Assembly (NCBI GenBank): GCA_012931725.1
Contig: CM022955.1
Coordinates: 13,498,137 to 13,562,136 of the forward strand
Source of the DNA: Litsea cubeba
Taxonomy: Eukaryota > Streptophyta > Magnoliopsida > Laurales > Lauraceae
Direction of reading: 5' to 3'
DNA length: 64,000 nt
The position numbers and the translations under genes were made by a program. Under the pieces are notes generated by a model, which saw only the letters and a list, made by a program, of their open reading frames with translations, did not search any database and was not told the DNA's origin. Shown here in pieces: positions 1 to 9,300 of this stretch. How positions within the stretch are numbered: the first letter of the stretch is position 1; each line of letters begins with the position of its first letter.

Positions 1-2
1 GA

Positions 3-2618
3 AAGCAAACGAGGGTAATGTTCAAGTCAAAGGAGCATCATTCAAAGAAACCTCTTGAGCTAGTGCACACTGATCTCTGTGGACCGATGCGAACTCAAAG
101 CACCAATGGAGATAAGTATTTTATGTTATGCATTGATGATTATACTCGTATGACATGGGTATTATTTCTTAAGCATAAACATCAAGCACTTGATCGTTTT
201 AAAGTGTTTAAAGCACAGGTTGAAAATATGCTTGGAAAACGTATCAAGATTTTAAGGTCTGATCGAGGCGGTGAATTCACATCTGAAGAGTTCACTAACT
301 ATTGTGAGCACCATGGCATTCAAAGACAATATTCAGCCCCTAGAACTCCACAGCAAAATGGAGTTATGGAACGGAAAAATCGCACCGTGCAAGAGATGGC
401 TCGTACAATGCTAACTGAGAGCAAGCTAGCTGACAAATACTGGAAGGAGGCAATCCATACGGCTGTATACATTCAGAATCGATGCTTGATCAGGCCACAT
501 GAAGTCAAAACTCCTTATGAGCTATGGTTTGGGCGAAAAGCAACAGTCAAGCACTTCAGAGTCTTCGGTAGCAAGTGTTACATCAAGCGTCTTGAACAAA
601 ATCCGGGCAAATTTGATGAAAGAGCTGATGAAGGTATATTTCTGGGTTATTCCTCATCTAGTAAGGCTTACAGATGTCTTAACAAAAGGACCAGAAAAAT
701 CATAGAAAGTGTTGATGTTAGAATTGATGAAAACTATGAATCAAAGAATGGAACTCATTATGACAGTCCAGTCTATGAGGACTCGAGTGAGATTGATGAT
801 GAAGTGGCTGAACCTAATGATTCTGAGAAATCAAAGGATGACTCAGAGGATGCTACACCTAGAAAGAAAAGCACTTGGGTAGAGCAACACCCTAAGGATC
901 AAATCATTGGAGATCCTGAGGCCGGTGTTAAAACAAGACAAAGTGTAGTTAGCAATTACTCACTTGTGTCCACCATTGAACCCAAGACTGTGGCTGAAGC
1001 CAGTCTCGATGAAAGTTGGTTGAAAGCTACGCATGAGGAGTTGGAGCAAATTGAGAAGAACTCCACATGGGAACTAGTTTCTAGACCTACCGATAAGAAT
1101 GTTATTGGTACTAAATGGGTCTTTCGGAATAAGCTGAATGAAGATGGTCAGGTCATACGAAACAAAGCAAGGTTGGTTTGTAAAGGCTATGCTCAAGTTG
1201 AAGGCATAGATTTTGAAGAGACCTTTGCACCGGTGGCTCGTCTGGAAGCCATTCGTATGTTTCTTGCATTGGCTGCATACAAAACCTTCAAGGTATTTCA
1301 GATGGATGTAAAGTCAGCCTTCTTGAATGGATTACTTGAAGAAGAGGTCTACATTGAGCAACCTGATGGTTTTACTATTAGCAAAAATTCAGACCTAGTG
1401 TGCAAGTTGAAAAAGGCTCTTTATGGGCTGAAACAAGCGCCACGGGCGTGGTATGCAAGGCTGGACCTATATCTCCGTAAGATCGGTTTTGGAAAAGGAC
1501 TGGTTGATAGCAATCTTTATGTCAAAACGGAGTTGAGCAAACAGCTGGTTGTCATTGTTTATGTCGATGACATAATCTTTGGTGGCAATGATGAAGAAAT
1601 GTGCAGGAATTTTGCTGAAGAGATGAAGAAAGAATTTGAGATGTCAATGCTTGGAGAACTAAAGTTCTTCCTTGATTTACAAGTTCAGCAGCTGAAACAT
1701 GGTATCTTCATATCACAGATGAAATACATCAAGGAAATGCTGAAGCGATTTAACATGGAAGACAGCAAGCCTGTGAGCACACCAATGACAACGAACACAA
1801 AACTAAGCAAAGATGATAAGGGTTCGTCCGTTGATCACACCACTTATCGTTCTATGATAGGAAGCTTGCTTTATTTGACTGCTACAAGACCGGATCTTCT
1901 GCAAGCAGTATGTATGGTGGCTCGATTTCAAGCATCACCAACTGAGACGCACCTTACAGCAGTAAAAAGGATATTTCGATATCTGAAAGGTACCATGGAG
2001 CTTGGCATTTGGTATCCTAAAGGCAAATCCTTCACTCTTGTTGCATACTCTGACGCCGATTGGGCTGGATGTATAGATGATCGCAAGAGTACTAGCGGTG
2101 GTGCATTCTATCTCGGTGACAGGTTGGTGGCATGGCATAGTAAGAAACAAGACTCAGTATCCCTTTCTACAGCGGAAGCGGAATATATTGCAGCGGCAAC
2201 TTGTTGTACGCAAGTGTTATGGATGCGGCAAATGCTCTCTGATCTAGGAGTTCCGACAACGGATCCTACGCCGATCCTCTATGACAACACAAGTGCAATT
2301 CACATCTCCAAGAATCCTGTTCAGCATTCTAGAACGAAGCATGTTGCAATCCGCTATCACTTTCTCAAGGAAAAGGTTGCAGACGGTGAGGTAAAGTTGG
2401 AATATGTTCCAACTACTGAGCAAGTTGCTGATATCTTCACAAAACCTCTGCCAAAGGAAGTCTTCGAGTATCTCCGAAAAAAATTAGGAGTTACTCACTC
2501 TCCTAATCCTTATGAGTTGGGCTTGAAAGGGGGAGCAAAGTATTCTTTGAATATCCTATTCGCTCATTCGTTGGTCCCTTTGGACTTGTTGTCAACGGGG
2601 GAGAAAGACTTAAGCTAG
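3..2618 (+). CDS. Copia-1 Pol polyprotein (integrase, RT, RNase H), 5'-partial
   Basis: The frame is open to the left edge; residues KQTR before the first ATG (18) match the usual end of the integrase zinc domain, so this ATG is internal. Integrase catalytic residues are visible in HTDLCGPM, LRSDRGGEF and QQNGVMERKN (D, D, E). Reverse transcriptase follows from about residue 340 (KWVFRNKL, QMDVKSAFLNG, YGLKQAP, YVDDIIFGG). RNase H motifs are AYSDADWAGC, STAEAEYIAA and DNTSAIHISKNP. The frame ends 194 bases before the LTR with no stop or frameshift, so this part of the element appears intact. The product would be processed by the element's own protease inside cytoplasmic virus-like particles. 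Confidence 0.95.
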   Translation, partial: KQTRVMFKSKEHHSKKPLELVHTDLCGPMRTQSTNGDKYFMLCIDDYTRMTWVLFLKHKHQALDRFKVFKAQVENMLGKRIKILRSDRGGEFTSEEFTNYCEHHGIQRQYSAPRTPQQNGVMERKNRTVQEMARTMLTESKLADKYWKEAIHTAVYIQNRCLIRPHEVKTPYELWFGRKATVKHFRVFGSKCYIKRLEQNPGKFDERADEGIFLGYSSSSKAYRCLNKRTRKIIESVDVRIDENYESKNGTHYDSPVYEDSSEIDDEVAEPNDSEKSKDDSEDATPRKKSTWVEQHPKDQIIGDPEAGVKTRQSVVSNYSLVSTIEPKTVAEASLDESWLKATHEELEQIEKNSTWELVSRPTDKNVIGTKWVFRNKLNEDGQVIRNKARLVCKGYAQVEGIDFEETFAPVARLEAIRMFLALAAYKTFKVFQMDVKSAFLNGLLEEEVYIEQPDGFTISKNSDLVCKLKKALYGLKQAPRAWYARLDLYLRKIGFGKGLVDSNLYVKTELSKQLVVIVYVDDIIFGGNDEEMCRNFAEEMKKEFEMSMLGELKFFLDLQVQQLKHGIFISQMKYIKEMLKRFNMEDSKPVSTPMTTNTKLSKDDKGSSVDHTTYRSMIGSLLYLTATRPDLLQAVCMVARFQASPTETHLTAVKRIFRYLKGTMELGIWYPKGKSFTLVAYSDADWAGCIDDRKSTSGGAFYLGDRLVAWHSKKQDSVSLSTAEAEYIAAATCCTQVLWMRQMLSDLGVPTTDPTPILYDNTSAIHISKNPVQHSRTKHVAIRYHFLKEKVADGEVKLEYVPTTEQVADIFTKPLPKEVFEYLRKKLGVTHSPNPYELGLKGGAKYSLNILFAHSLVPLDLLSTGEKDLS

Positions 2619-2800
2619 GAGAAAGCAATGTTAGAAGAAGTTATGCTATGATAACTTTGGGGAGATTGGTATCAAGAGTCTTAGAGATCTTGATTTTTTT
2701 TAAGACAGGGGGAGACTATGGTTCTGAAGAAGCTTCATGAAGATCAACTAGTTTAATGTGTTCTAAGTGTTGAAGTTCCAAAAGTGTTGCCAACAATTCC

Positions 2801-2812
2801 AAAGGGGGAGAT
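2801..2812 (+). other. Polypurine tract of copia-1
   Basis: AAAGGGGGAGAT directly precedes the TGTTGG start of the 3' LTR. This is the plus-strand DNA primer site in Ty1/copia elements. Confidence 0.85.
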
Positions 2813-2994
2813 TGTTGGAATTTGAGATGCCTTGAGAAGTTTAATAAAGAATTGAAGAAATTAGTATCTCAAGTATCATCTTGTGTTGGAATTTTTGTCA
2901 ACACAATGTCACAAGTGTGGTGTTGATAGAGCTTCAAAGAGAAAACAGAGCTGAAACAAAACAGTATAGGAAATCAGAATTTCATCTGTCAACC

Positions 2995-3200
2995 GGTATT
3001 TCTACCGGTAGAACAGGGGTAGAAAAGGGGTAGAAAAGGCTGACCCTGAGATTTCCATCTGTCAACCGCAAGTACTACCGGTAGAAGTGGCTGTCCTGAA
3101 AGTTCTACCGCAAGTACTACCGGTAGAAGAGGCTTAAATTCTAGCAGAAGCTTGGACATGAGAATTTCATCTGTTCTACCGCAATTTCTACCGGTAGAAC
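2995..3200 (+). repeat. Cluster of TACCGGTA palindromes in copia-1 U3
   Basis: The 8-bp palindrome TACCGGTA occurs at 3003, 3076, 3118 and 3189, each within CTACCGGTAGAA, with several half-sites (CTACCGCAA, CAACCGGTA) between. The cluster lies 130-330 bp upstream of the TATA box. It could be an array of protein-binding sites; no factor can be named. Confidence 0.7.
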
Positions 3201-3330
3201 ACACGGGAAACCTGAGTTGCGCAGAAATAGAAGTTTTGCACGAAAATTCAGGAAACTTAAGTATTTCGTTTGGGACTCTTTCTAAACGAATTCTAGCCTA
3301 ATTTAAACACTCTTAAGGGTTACCATAACC

Positions 3331-3338
3331 TATATAAA
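3331..3338 (+). promoter_or_regulatory. TATA box of copia-1 LTR
   Basis: TATATAAAGG lies about 520 bp into the LTR, followed by a purine-rich stretch, as expected for the U3/R boundary of a plant LTR promoter. Confidence 0.65.
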
Positions 3339-3690
3339 GGCATGTTTGGTTCGTTTTTAAGAACACAAGAAGAGAGAAAGAAGAGAAGAGAAAAGAGAAG
3401 AAAAGAGAGAGGGTTTTGGAGAGAAGAAGCTGTTGTTGCTGTGTGCTATTGTGTTGCATGTTTCTACAGCAAGTGTGGACGAGAATGTGCTCATGAAGAT
3501 GGTGATTCGTCCATAAGATAAGTGTCTCTCTGTTTATGTTTAATTTCAATTTGTAAGGGATTGAGAGAGAGAGATTGTAGAGGGGAAGGGCTGTAGAAAA
3601 AGGTTTCTACTCTTATTCTGTAGAACATCAAGTTGGTGCTTGGTGTCTGGGGTTTGGTGATCCTATCTGTTGGTGCAGATAAATTGTAAA

Positions 3691-3822
3691 GGGAGTCGGT
3701 GCTTCCTAGATAGTTGGTGCTATCTGAAACTCAAGGGAGTAGGTGCTTCCTAGATAGTTGGTGCTATCTGAAACTCAAGGGAGTAGGTGCTTCCTAGATA
3801 GTTGGTGCTATCTGAAACTAAG
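3691..3822 (+). repeat. Three 44-bp tandem repeats in copia-1 R/U5
   Basis: Units start at 3691, 3735 and 3779 (GGGAGTAGGTGCTTCCTAGA, then TAGTTGGTGCTATCTGAAAC, then TCAA). They are almost identical, so the expansion or homogenisation is recent. Confidence 0.9.
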
Positions 3823-3899
3823 GGTCGGTGCTCTTTGTCGTTGGTGCGACTAAATAGATTCAGATCTGTTCCGGATTGGTGTTCGGACAGTCTTTGAAC

Positions 3900-3927
3900 C
3901 GTGGACGTAGCCTTTTGGTGAACCACG
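3900..3927 (+). other. Conserved LTR hairpin motif (copia-1 version)
   Basis: Outer stem CGTGG/CCACG, left internal strand ACGTA, inner stem GCC/GGT (one G-U pair), TTTT loop, right internal strand GAA. The same layout with different paired bases occurs in copia-2, copia-3 and LTR A. It lies in the transcribed part of the LTR, 115 bp before its end. Confidence 0.7.
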
Positions 3928-3992
3928 TTAAATCTGGTGTCCTTGTGTGATTTGATTTGCTTTTGTTGTTAAATTGGACCTGTTTTTAAGGA

Positions 3993-4028
3993 ATCACTGA
4001 TTCACCCCCCCCCCCCCCTCTCAGTGAT
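3993..4028 (+). repeat. C14 tract between inverted arms near LTR end
   Basis: ATCACTGA (3993-4000) and TCAGTGAT (4021-4028) form an 8-bp inverted repeat around fourteen C residues (4005-4018), 14 bp before the LTR end. Confidence 0.7.
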
Positions 4029-4042
4029 CGCGATATCTAACA

Positions 4043-4345
4043 ATACTAACTTGTTGATGATATGAAAATCAAAGACTCACAAGTTGTATGAAATTAATTA
4101 AGTCTAAACATGTGATGCATGTGCTATGTTGTTTTCAAAAACAAACTAATTTGACTAAGGTTCAAATGATAGAAAAACAACAAATAAAGATTCAACCAAG
4201 TAAATAAATCATGTTATAAAAGAACAACAAAGGTTTTGGCAAAGCATGATTAATAAAGTTTTAAAACAAACTTGGTTTGAAATCAAGGTGAAGAATCCAT
4301 CACAACTTTGATCAAAGATAGAATGAAAATAATGAATTCAACAAT
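4043..4345 (-). repeat. LTR A copy 1 (A1), left piece
   Basis: Matches the reverse complement of about 61920-62200 in LTR copy A3 (for example ACAAGTTGTATGAAATTAAT and GGTTTTGGCAAAGCATGATT with few differences). The rest of A1 to the left is beyond the copia-1 insertion and outside the window. The last 38 bases reappear at 10322-10357, on the far side of LTR B. Confidence 0.8.
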
Positions 4346-4750
4346 TGTTGGAAATAGGGTGGGGCTCTAGGATAGGTTTCAAAAACTTTTGACCCACTTG
4401 ATGCAGGGATCAACTATCCAGAAGGCTATAAAACCCAATCCAAGATCCATGTCCTCAATCTCAGCCATCATGATCAGTAAAACAATCTATCTAGAAGATA
4501 GAAACAGCAATTAATAAGCAACAAATAAATCTACAACATGCAAGGAAGTAGATTATACCTTTGGAGCTCGGTTGTGCTCTAATGGAGAAGTTGCGTCTTT
4601 ATTTGATGATGAAATGCTTTCACTAATCAAATAGGGATCTCTAAGAACTCTTGATCTTCCACGCTATGACCCTTATCAGATTCTCCTTTTCTTAAGAAGA
4701 TGGTGGGATCTCCAAGAGAAAACTACTAGGAACTCTAGGGAGGAACTAGA

Positions 4751-5027
4751 TGTTGTGATCGTGTGTGCGGAAGCGTGCGATCAACAAGCAATCAAACAAG
4801 CCACACAAAAGGAGAACGCAGTTTTACGTGGTTCGGTGATTTCACACCTACGTCCACGAACAAAGCCCTCTTCTTCTTAGTTTTCACTAATCAGAGTTTT
4901 ATCCCATGCTTCTAGGGTTACAACCACAAGGATAATATATAGGAAAATCAAATACTAAACTACCCTTGAACCCTAATTTCATTGGGCCTACAAAACGAGC
5001 CAAAACCCAAAACCCATAAACCTAACA
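4751..5027 (-). repeat. Copia-2 3' LTR
   Basis: 277 bp; on the minus strand it starts TGTTAGGTTTATGG and ends GATCACAACA. A TATA-like TATATATT lies at about 4934-4941 (minus). The conserved hairpin is at 4827-4858. The polypurine tract AAGGTGGAGATT adjoins at 5028-5039. Confidence 0.95.
4827..4858 (-). other. Conserved LTR hairpin motif (copia-2, 3' LTR)
   Basis: Minus strand: CGTGG, ACGTA, GGTG, loop TGAAAT, CACC, GAA, CCACG. The inner stem (GGTG/CACC) differs from copia-3 and LTR A but still pairs. The identical copy in the 5' LTR is at 8709-8740. Confidence 0.7.
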
Positions 5028-5135
5028 AATCTCCACCTTGGCGAGATTTGCAGGCCACAACATTTTCCACCTTGGCATGCAATTACACGCCTCCAAATGC
5101 GCCCGAAAGCGCCATACACCCGAAGGTGCTCAAAA

Positions 5136-7628
5136 TCACAGAATGTTGATCAAGTCCTTAGACTTGACCCTAGTCACCACCTTGGTCAGCATATCTGCGT
5201 TTTCCAAATTCCACTTTGCTTCTTTGTAGGTGGTACGAACAGATTCTTCAACCATCGGAAGTGCATATGCCACCATATCAGAGTACTGTTGAGGTTTTCG
5301 AATATTCCTTTTCGGTCTACTGGTTGCTATAGAATCTACTTGCTCTTGTGGAGGCTCTTGAGTCTCCTCCTCATCTGTATCATCACCCTCTAACTCAACT
5401 GGGACGATATCAAACTCCACCTGCTTCGATTTACCATTGGTCTTGCTTTCCTCCTGAGAGTCATTTTGCTTGTTCTGTTTACACATAGCAGCTTCATCAA
5501 AAGTCACATCCCTGCTAAGAACAAGTTTTTTTGAATCTGGACACCATAGCCGGTATCCTTTCACACCACTGCTGAAACCCAAGAATATAGCTTTCTTGGC
5601 CCTTGGATCCAACTTACTCTCTGTGACATGGAAATAAGCAGGACAACCAAATATATGCAATTTATCATAATCAGTAGCGGGTTTTCCAGACCATACCTCA
5701 ATGGGTGTTTTACCCTCGATCGCAGCAAAAGGCAACCTATTGATGAGATGACAAGCATAAGCAACAGCCTCACCCCAAAACGCTTTGCCTAATTCAGAAT
5801 TAGACAACATACACCGAACTTTCTCCAATATAGTGCGGTTCATGCGTTCTGCCACCCCATTCTGTTGCGGAGTCCCACTAACTGTGAAATGCCTCACGAT
5901 CCCCTCATCCTGACATACTTTCAAGAACGGATCAGACTTGTACTCTCCACCGTTATCTGACCTAAGCCTTTTGATCTTTCTGCCAGTCTGTGTTTCAATC
6001 ATTTTCTTCCACTTCAAGAACACATTCAAAACTTCATCCTTGTGCTTCATGATGTACACCCATACTCTTCTGGAGAAGTCATCAACGAATGTAACAAAGT
6101 AGTGCATACCTCCCAAAGATGCCACTTTCGTAGGACCCCATACATCCGAATGAACATAGTCTAGTGTGCCTTGAGTGCGATGGATCGCGGTGCCAAACTT
6201 CACTTTTGTCTGCTTGCCAAAAACACAATGTTCACAAAATCCCAACTTGCAGGTCTTTGCACCTTGCAATAAGCCTTGCTTAACCAAACCCTGCAATGCT
6301 CTCTCCCCAACATGCCCTAGATGCATGTGCCACAATCTGGTAGTGTCTGTAACAGTCTCATTTGAGCTATGAGATACTGCTGCTGCTCCACCTACAACTG
6401 TACTCCCTAGCAAGAAATACAGATTACCTCTTCGGACACCCTTCATTAACACAAGTGCACCATAAACAACTTTTAGAACTCCACCTTCCATGGTAATCTT
6501 GAAGTCTTTGGAGTCTAAAGCACCCAATGAGATAAGATTCTTCTTCAAATCCGGTACATACCGAACATCTGTCAAAACTCTAACTGCTCCATCATGCATC
6601 TTCAAACGGATTTTTCCTATCCCTTTTGTTTTGCAAGCACTATCATTGCCCATCAAAACTGTTCCACTATCCAACTCTTGAAAGCTGGAAAACCATTCCC
6701 TGTTGGGACACATATGATAGGTACAACCCGAGTCTAAAATCCATTCGTCCGAATGGCATACCAATGAAGAAACAGTCAAATTAAAATCAGAATCATCATC
6801 TCCATCGTGTCCAATGTTTGCATCAGATTTATCTTTGTCCTTGTTTTTCAACTTTGGACAATCCTTCTTCCAATGCCCCTTTTTGCGACAAAACGCACAT
6901 TCATCTTTTGCAGGTGGTTTTGATTTTCCTCTCGTTTTAGAACGAGAGTTATTACCAGATGTCCTATCATCTGATCTGCCTCTTATTGTCAATGCATCAG
7001 ATGATGAATCCCTGTGGGCCTGTTTGTCCTTCTTCCGATATTCATTATTCATCAAAGCAGCAGACACAACATCATATTTAACCTCAGTCTTCCCGTTGAT
7101 CAAAGTGTGAGTAAAATGATCATAACTATCGGGAAGCGAATTCAGAAGAAGTAATGCCTTAACTTCATCATCAACTTTCACATCAATGTTCATCAAATCA
7201 GCAATAATCTTATTAAAATCATCGAGATGTTCAGTCATAGAAATACCTTGACGATACTCGAAGCGGAAAAGTTTCTTCTTCAAATAGATCCGATTCTCCA
7301 AGCTCTTGGTCATATACTTTTCCTCCAATTTCTGCCACAACTCTTTTGCAGAAGTTTCTCTCATCACTGAGTATTTCTGATCCTTCGCGAGACATAATCT
7401 GATAGTGCTACATGCCTGTCGATTGATCTTCTGCCATTTTTTATCTTCCATCTCTTTGGGCTTATCCTCGAGAGCAATTTCCAACTCTTGTTGGCTTAGA
7501 ACATCTCTAACCTCACATTGCCACATACCAAAGTTATTGGTACCATCAAATTTCTCGACCTCGAATTTTGCATTCGAGATGGTTGTCTTTGCTGATGATG
7601 AGCTTGCCATTTTGTTTCTGACTGTCAA
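5136..7628 (-). CDS. Copia-2 Gag-protease-integrase polyprotein, RT/RNase H deleted in frame
   Basis: An 830-codon open frame. The likely true start is MASSSS (7610) rather than the upstream MTVRNK. In order: a UBN2-type Gag with LLLLNSLPDSYDHF; a zinc knuckle near residue 245 (CAFCRKKGHWKKDC); aspartic protease WILDSGCTYHMC; an integrase zinc region HLGHVGE...CEHCVFGKQ; and an integrase core with DVWGP, LRSDNGGEYKS and QQNGVAERMNRT. Shortly after the integrase tail (RPKRNIRKP, TTYKEA, the normal approach to RT) the frame jumps to NADMLTKVVTRVK, the normal end of copia Pol. RT and RNase H, normally about 600 residues, are absent, yet the frame stays open to the end. Confidence 0.93.
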   Translation of the reverse strand: MTVRNKMASSSSAKTTISNAKFEVEKFDGTNNFGMWQCEVRDVLSQQELEIALEDKPKEMEDKKWQKINRQACSTIRLCLAKDQKYSVMRETSAKELWQKLEEKYMTKSLENRIYLKKKLFRFEYRQGISMTEHLDDFNKIIADLMNIDVKVDDEVKALLLLNSLPDSYDHFTHTLINGKTEVKYDVVSAALMNNEYRKKDKQAHRDSSSDALTIRGRSDDRTSGNNSRSKTRGKSKPPAKDECAFCRKKGHWKKDCPKLKNKDKDKSDANIGHDGDDDSDFNLTVSSLVCHSDEWILDSGCTYHMCPNREWFSSFQELDSGTVLMGNDSACKTKGIGKIRLKMHDGAVRVLTDVRYVPDLKKNLISLGALDSKDFKITMEGGVLKVVYGALVLMKGVRRGNLYFLLGSTVVGGAAAVSHSSNETVTDTTRLWHMHLGHVGERALQGLVKQGLLQGAKTCKLGFCEHCVFGKQTKVKFGTAIHRTQGTLDYVHSDVWGPTKVASLGGMHYFVTFVDDFSRRVWVYIMKHKDEVLNVFLKWKKMIETQTGRKIKRLRSDNGGEYKSDPFLKVCQDEGIVRHFTVSGTPQQNGVAERMNRTILEKVRCMLSNSELGKAFWGEAVAYACHLINRLPFAAIEGKTPIEVWSGKPATDYDKLHIFGCPAYFHVTESKLDPRAKKAIFLGFSSGVKGYRLWCPDSKKLVLSRDVTFDEAAMCKQNKQNDSQEESKTNGKSKQVEFDIVPVELEGDDTDEEETQEPPQEQVDSIATSRPKRNIRKPQQYSDMVAYALPMVEESVRTTYKEAKWNLENADMLTKVVTRVKSKDLINIL

Positions 7629-8618
7629 ACTAACAATCCACTTCGTTCAGATCGTAGATCTAGTCGATACGAATCCAACAAAAAAAACGGAGCTCAATTC
7701 TGAGTCCGGATGCCTCCGAAACTCCCAAAACAATTCTGGCCGTCCAATTGGTCAAATCTGTCTTTGACCGTACTATTCGCTGACGTCAGCAGCTGCTGGA
7801 ACGGGCCTCTCCTGCGCGGACTGGGCCAGGTCAGACCTGACCTGGACTGGACTTACACTGCAGGCTGGGCTTCTGGAACGAGCAGGTCAGATCTGACCCG
7901 AACTGACCTGCGCAGAGCCCGGCCCACTGGATCTTCTTCTCCTTCTTCGGTTCTGGAACAGAACCAGCAACAGGGCAACCCTGTCTTCTTCTTCTCCGGT
8001 GGCGACGACAGAGGGCGGCCGGAGTGCGCAGATAACGTCGACGACGGAGAAGATCTCCGGCGACGGCAGCGGCGATCGATGCCCGATTCAGAGATCGTCT
8101 GCGTGGCCCACCTCAGTGATCTGCTCCTTCTCCGGTCAACTTCCAGCGATTTCCAACAGGGCTGGTGGTGATCGTTCTGATTCCAGCAACGATGGCTTAC
8201 TTCTCCAGCGACGGGGTTCTTCTCCTTAACTCCAGCCAGCAGAGCTGCTGTTCTTCTCCGGTTCTGGTTTCTGCAACAGGCAAAGCTATGGCCTCTTCTT
8301 GGCATCTTCTTTTTCGACTTCTGTGTCAAAAAAAAACAACCAGCAACTTCTCCACTTCGATCAGCGCAGCAATTTGTTGTCTTCTTCTCTGCAAATCCGG
8401 CGAAGACGGCGATCTTCTCTGGTTTCTGCAAGACGACGAGAGCAGCCCTCTGTTCCACGAACTGAGATCCACTGGCAAAACGAGAACTCCTTTGCGCAGC
8501 GACAGCCAAGAAACCACACGATCTGTGCGGCCCACCTTGATCTCACCGATCTGGCGAGATCCACTTCTGTCTGCTAAAACCAACCCGATCTCCGTCGTTG
8601 ATCGCGTACCACAACAAA
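7629..8618 (-). other. Long GC-rich structured leader of copia-2
   Basis: About 1 kb between the PBS and gag, far more GC-rich than the flanks. It holds perfect or near-perfect inverted repeats: GCTGACGTCAGC (7779-7790, palindrome), CCAGGTCA/TGACCTGG (7826-7845) and GGTCAGATCTGACC (7885-7898, palindrome). A 218-codon minus-strand frame (7853-8509) is rich in Arg, Ser and Cys with no recognisable domain; I do not call it a gene. The leader is homologous to that of copia-3. Confidence 0.6.
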
Positions 8619-8630
8619 GCTCTGATACCA
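8619..8630 (-). other. Primer-binding site of copia-2
   Basis: Minus strand TGGTATCAGAGC, complementary to the 3' end of plant initiator methionine tRNA, two bases inside the 5' LTR. Confidence 0.93.
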
Positions 8631-8632
8631 AT

Positions 8633-8909
8633 TGTTGTGATCGTGTGTGCGGAAGCGTGCGATCAACAAGCAATCAAACAAGCCACACAAAAGGAGAACG
8701 CAGTTTTACGTGGTTCGGTGATTTCACACCTACGTCCACGAACAAAGCCCTCTTCTTCTTAGTTTTCACTAATCAGAGTTTTATCCCATGCTTCTAGGGT
8801 TACAACCACAAGGATAATATATAGGAAAATCAAATACTAAACTACCCTTGAACCCTAATTACATTGGGCCTACAAAACGAGCCAAAACCCAAAACCCATA
8901 AACCTAACA
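8633..8909 (-). repeat. Copia-2 5' LTR
   Basis: 277 bp, one mismatch to the 3' LTR. The hairpin motif is at 8709-8740. TSD CTAGA follows at 8910-8914. Confidence 0.95.
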
Positions 8910-8968
8910 CTAGAAAGAGAACTAGAAAAGAGAAGAGTGAAAGAACTCGTGCAACTTTTGCACTAGAG

Positions 8969-9021
8969 AGGGCTGGGCGTGAATCCCTATGTATGGAGCA
9001 TACATGGACGTCCAGCCCTCC
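8969..9021 (-). other. Two-part hairpin at the predicted LTR B transcript start
   Basis: Outer arms GAGGGCTGG (8969-8977) and CCAGCCCTC (9013-9021) enclose a second perfect hairpin, ATGTATG / GAG loop / CATACAT (8990-9006). The TATA box (minus, 9028-9037) lies just upstream, so transcription would begin inside this structure. Confidence 0.6.
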
Positions 9022-9027
9022 TCTCCT

Positions 9028-9037
9028 CTATTTATAG
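9028..9037 (-). promoter_or_regulatory. TATA box of LTR B
   Basis: Minus strand CTATAAATAG, placed between the AT-rich U3 side (9050-10321) and the rest of the LTR. Confidence 0.6.
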
Positions 9038-9049
9038 CTTTTGCAAGCC

Positions 9050-9300
9050 CCGCTTACTAATTTCCATTAGAAGTCTTACTTCCAAAAATTAGTAACTATC
9101 TCTTTTTAATTAAAATAGAAGTCTTACTTCCATTAATTAATTAGTAACTTACCATATCATAATTAGAAGTCTCACTTCAAATATGATTAGTAACTTTCCA
9201 ATTCCTTTCTAATTAAAATAGAAGTCTCACTTCTACTAAAATTAGTAAGTCTACTATTACCACTATTAGAAGTCTCACTTCAAATAGAAATAGTAACTTT
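9050..9300 (-). repeat. Degenerate tandem repeats in LTR B U3
   Basis: Five spaced copies of TAGAAGTCTYACTTC, each followed by a variable AT-rich stretch and TTAGTAACT, at roughly 45-60 bp spacing upstream of the TATA box. Confidence 0.65.

Larger units (their letters stand above)
1..4042 (+). mobile_element. Copia-1: Ty1/copia element, right part (truncated by window edge)
   Basis: The right-hand part of a plus-strand Ty1/copia retrotransposon: integrase, reverse transcriptase and RNase H in one open frame, then a polypurine tract and a 1230-bp 3' LTR. Gag, protease, primer-binding site and 5' LTR lie left of the window. Immediately after the LTR the sequence is LTR family A, so copia-1 is inserted in an A copy. 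The expected TSD is ATACT (4043-4047), but its partner is outside the window. The pol sequence resembles the Tnt1/Tork group; this lineage call is from memory of the family and is moderate. Confidence 0.93.
2813..4042 (+). repeat. 3' LTR of copia-1
   Basis: Starts TGTTGGAATT just after the polypurine tract and ends ...TATCTAACA, with TG/CA termini. It contains, in order, a cluster of TACCGGTA palindromes, a TATA box, three 44-bp tandem repeats, a hairpin motif shared with other LTRs in this window, and a C14 tract near the end. The sister LTR is off-window, so age cannot be estimated. Confidence 0.9.
4751..8909 (-). mobile_element. Copia-2: complete young Ty1/copia element lacking RT and RNase H
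   Basis: Two 277-bp LTRs (4751-5027 and 8633-8909) differ at a single base (T versus A, near 4978 and 8860). A perfect 5-bp TSD CTAGA lies at 4746-4750 and 8910-8914. The PBS complementary to initiator-Met tRNA, a gag-protease-integrase frame and a polypurine tract are all present on the minus strand. At 4.16 kb it is shorter than a full element because reverse transcriptase and RNase H are missing. One difference in 277 bp implies recent transposition, so the RT must have been supplied in trans. Confidence 0.96.

Noticed and set aside
7853..8509. 218-codon frame in the copia-2 leader (and 17544-18158 in copia-3) as envelope-like or extra genes
   Set aside because: Low-complexity Arg/Ser/Pro composition, no domain or membrane segment, and no good alignment between the two frames by eye.
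8619..8630. Partial tRNA genes at GCTCTGATACCA (also 18180 and 39284)
   Set aside because: Only the 12 bases complementary to the tRNA 3' end are present next to LTRs; these are primer-binding sites.
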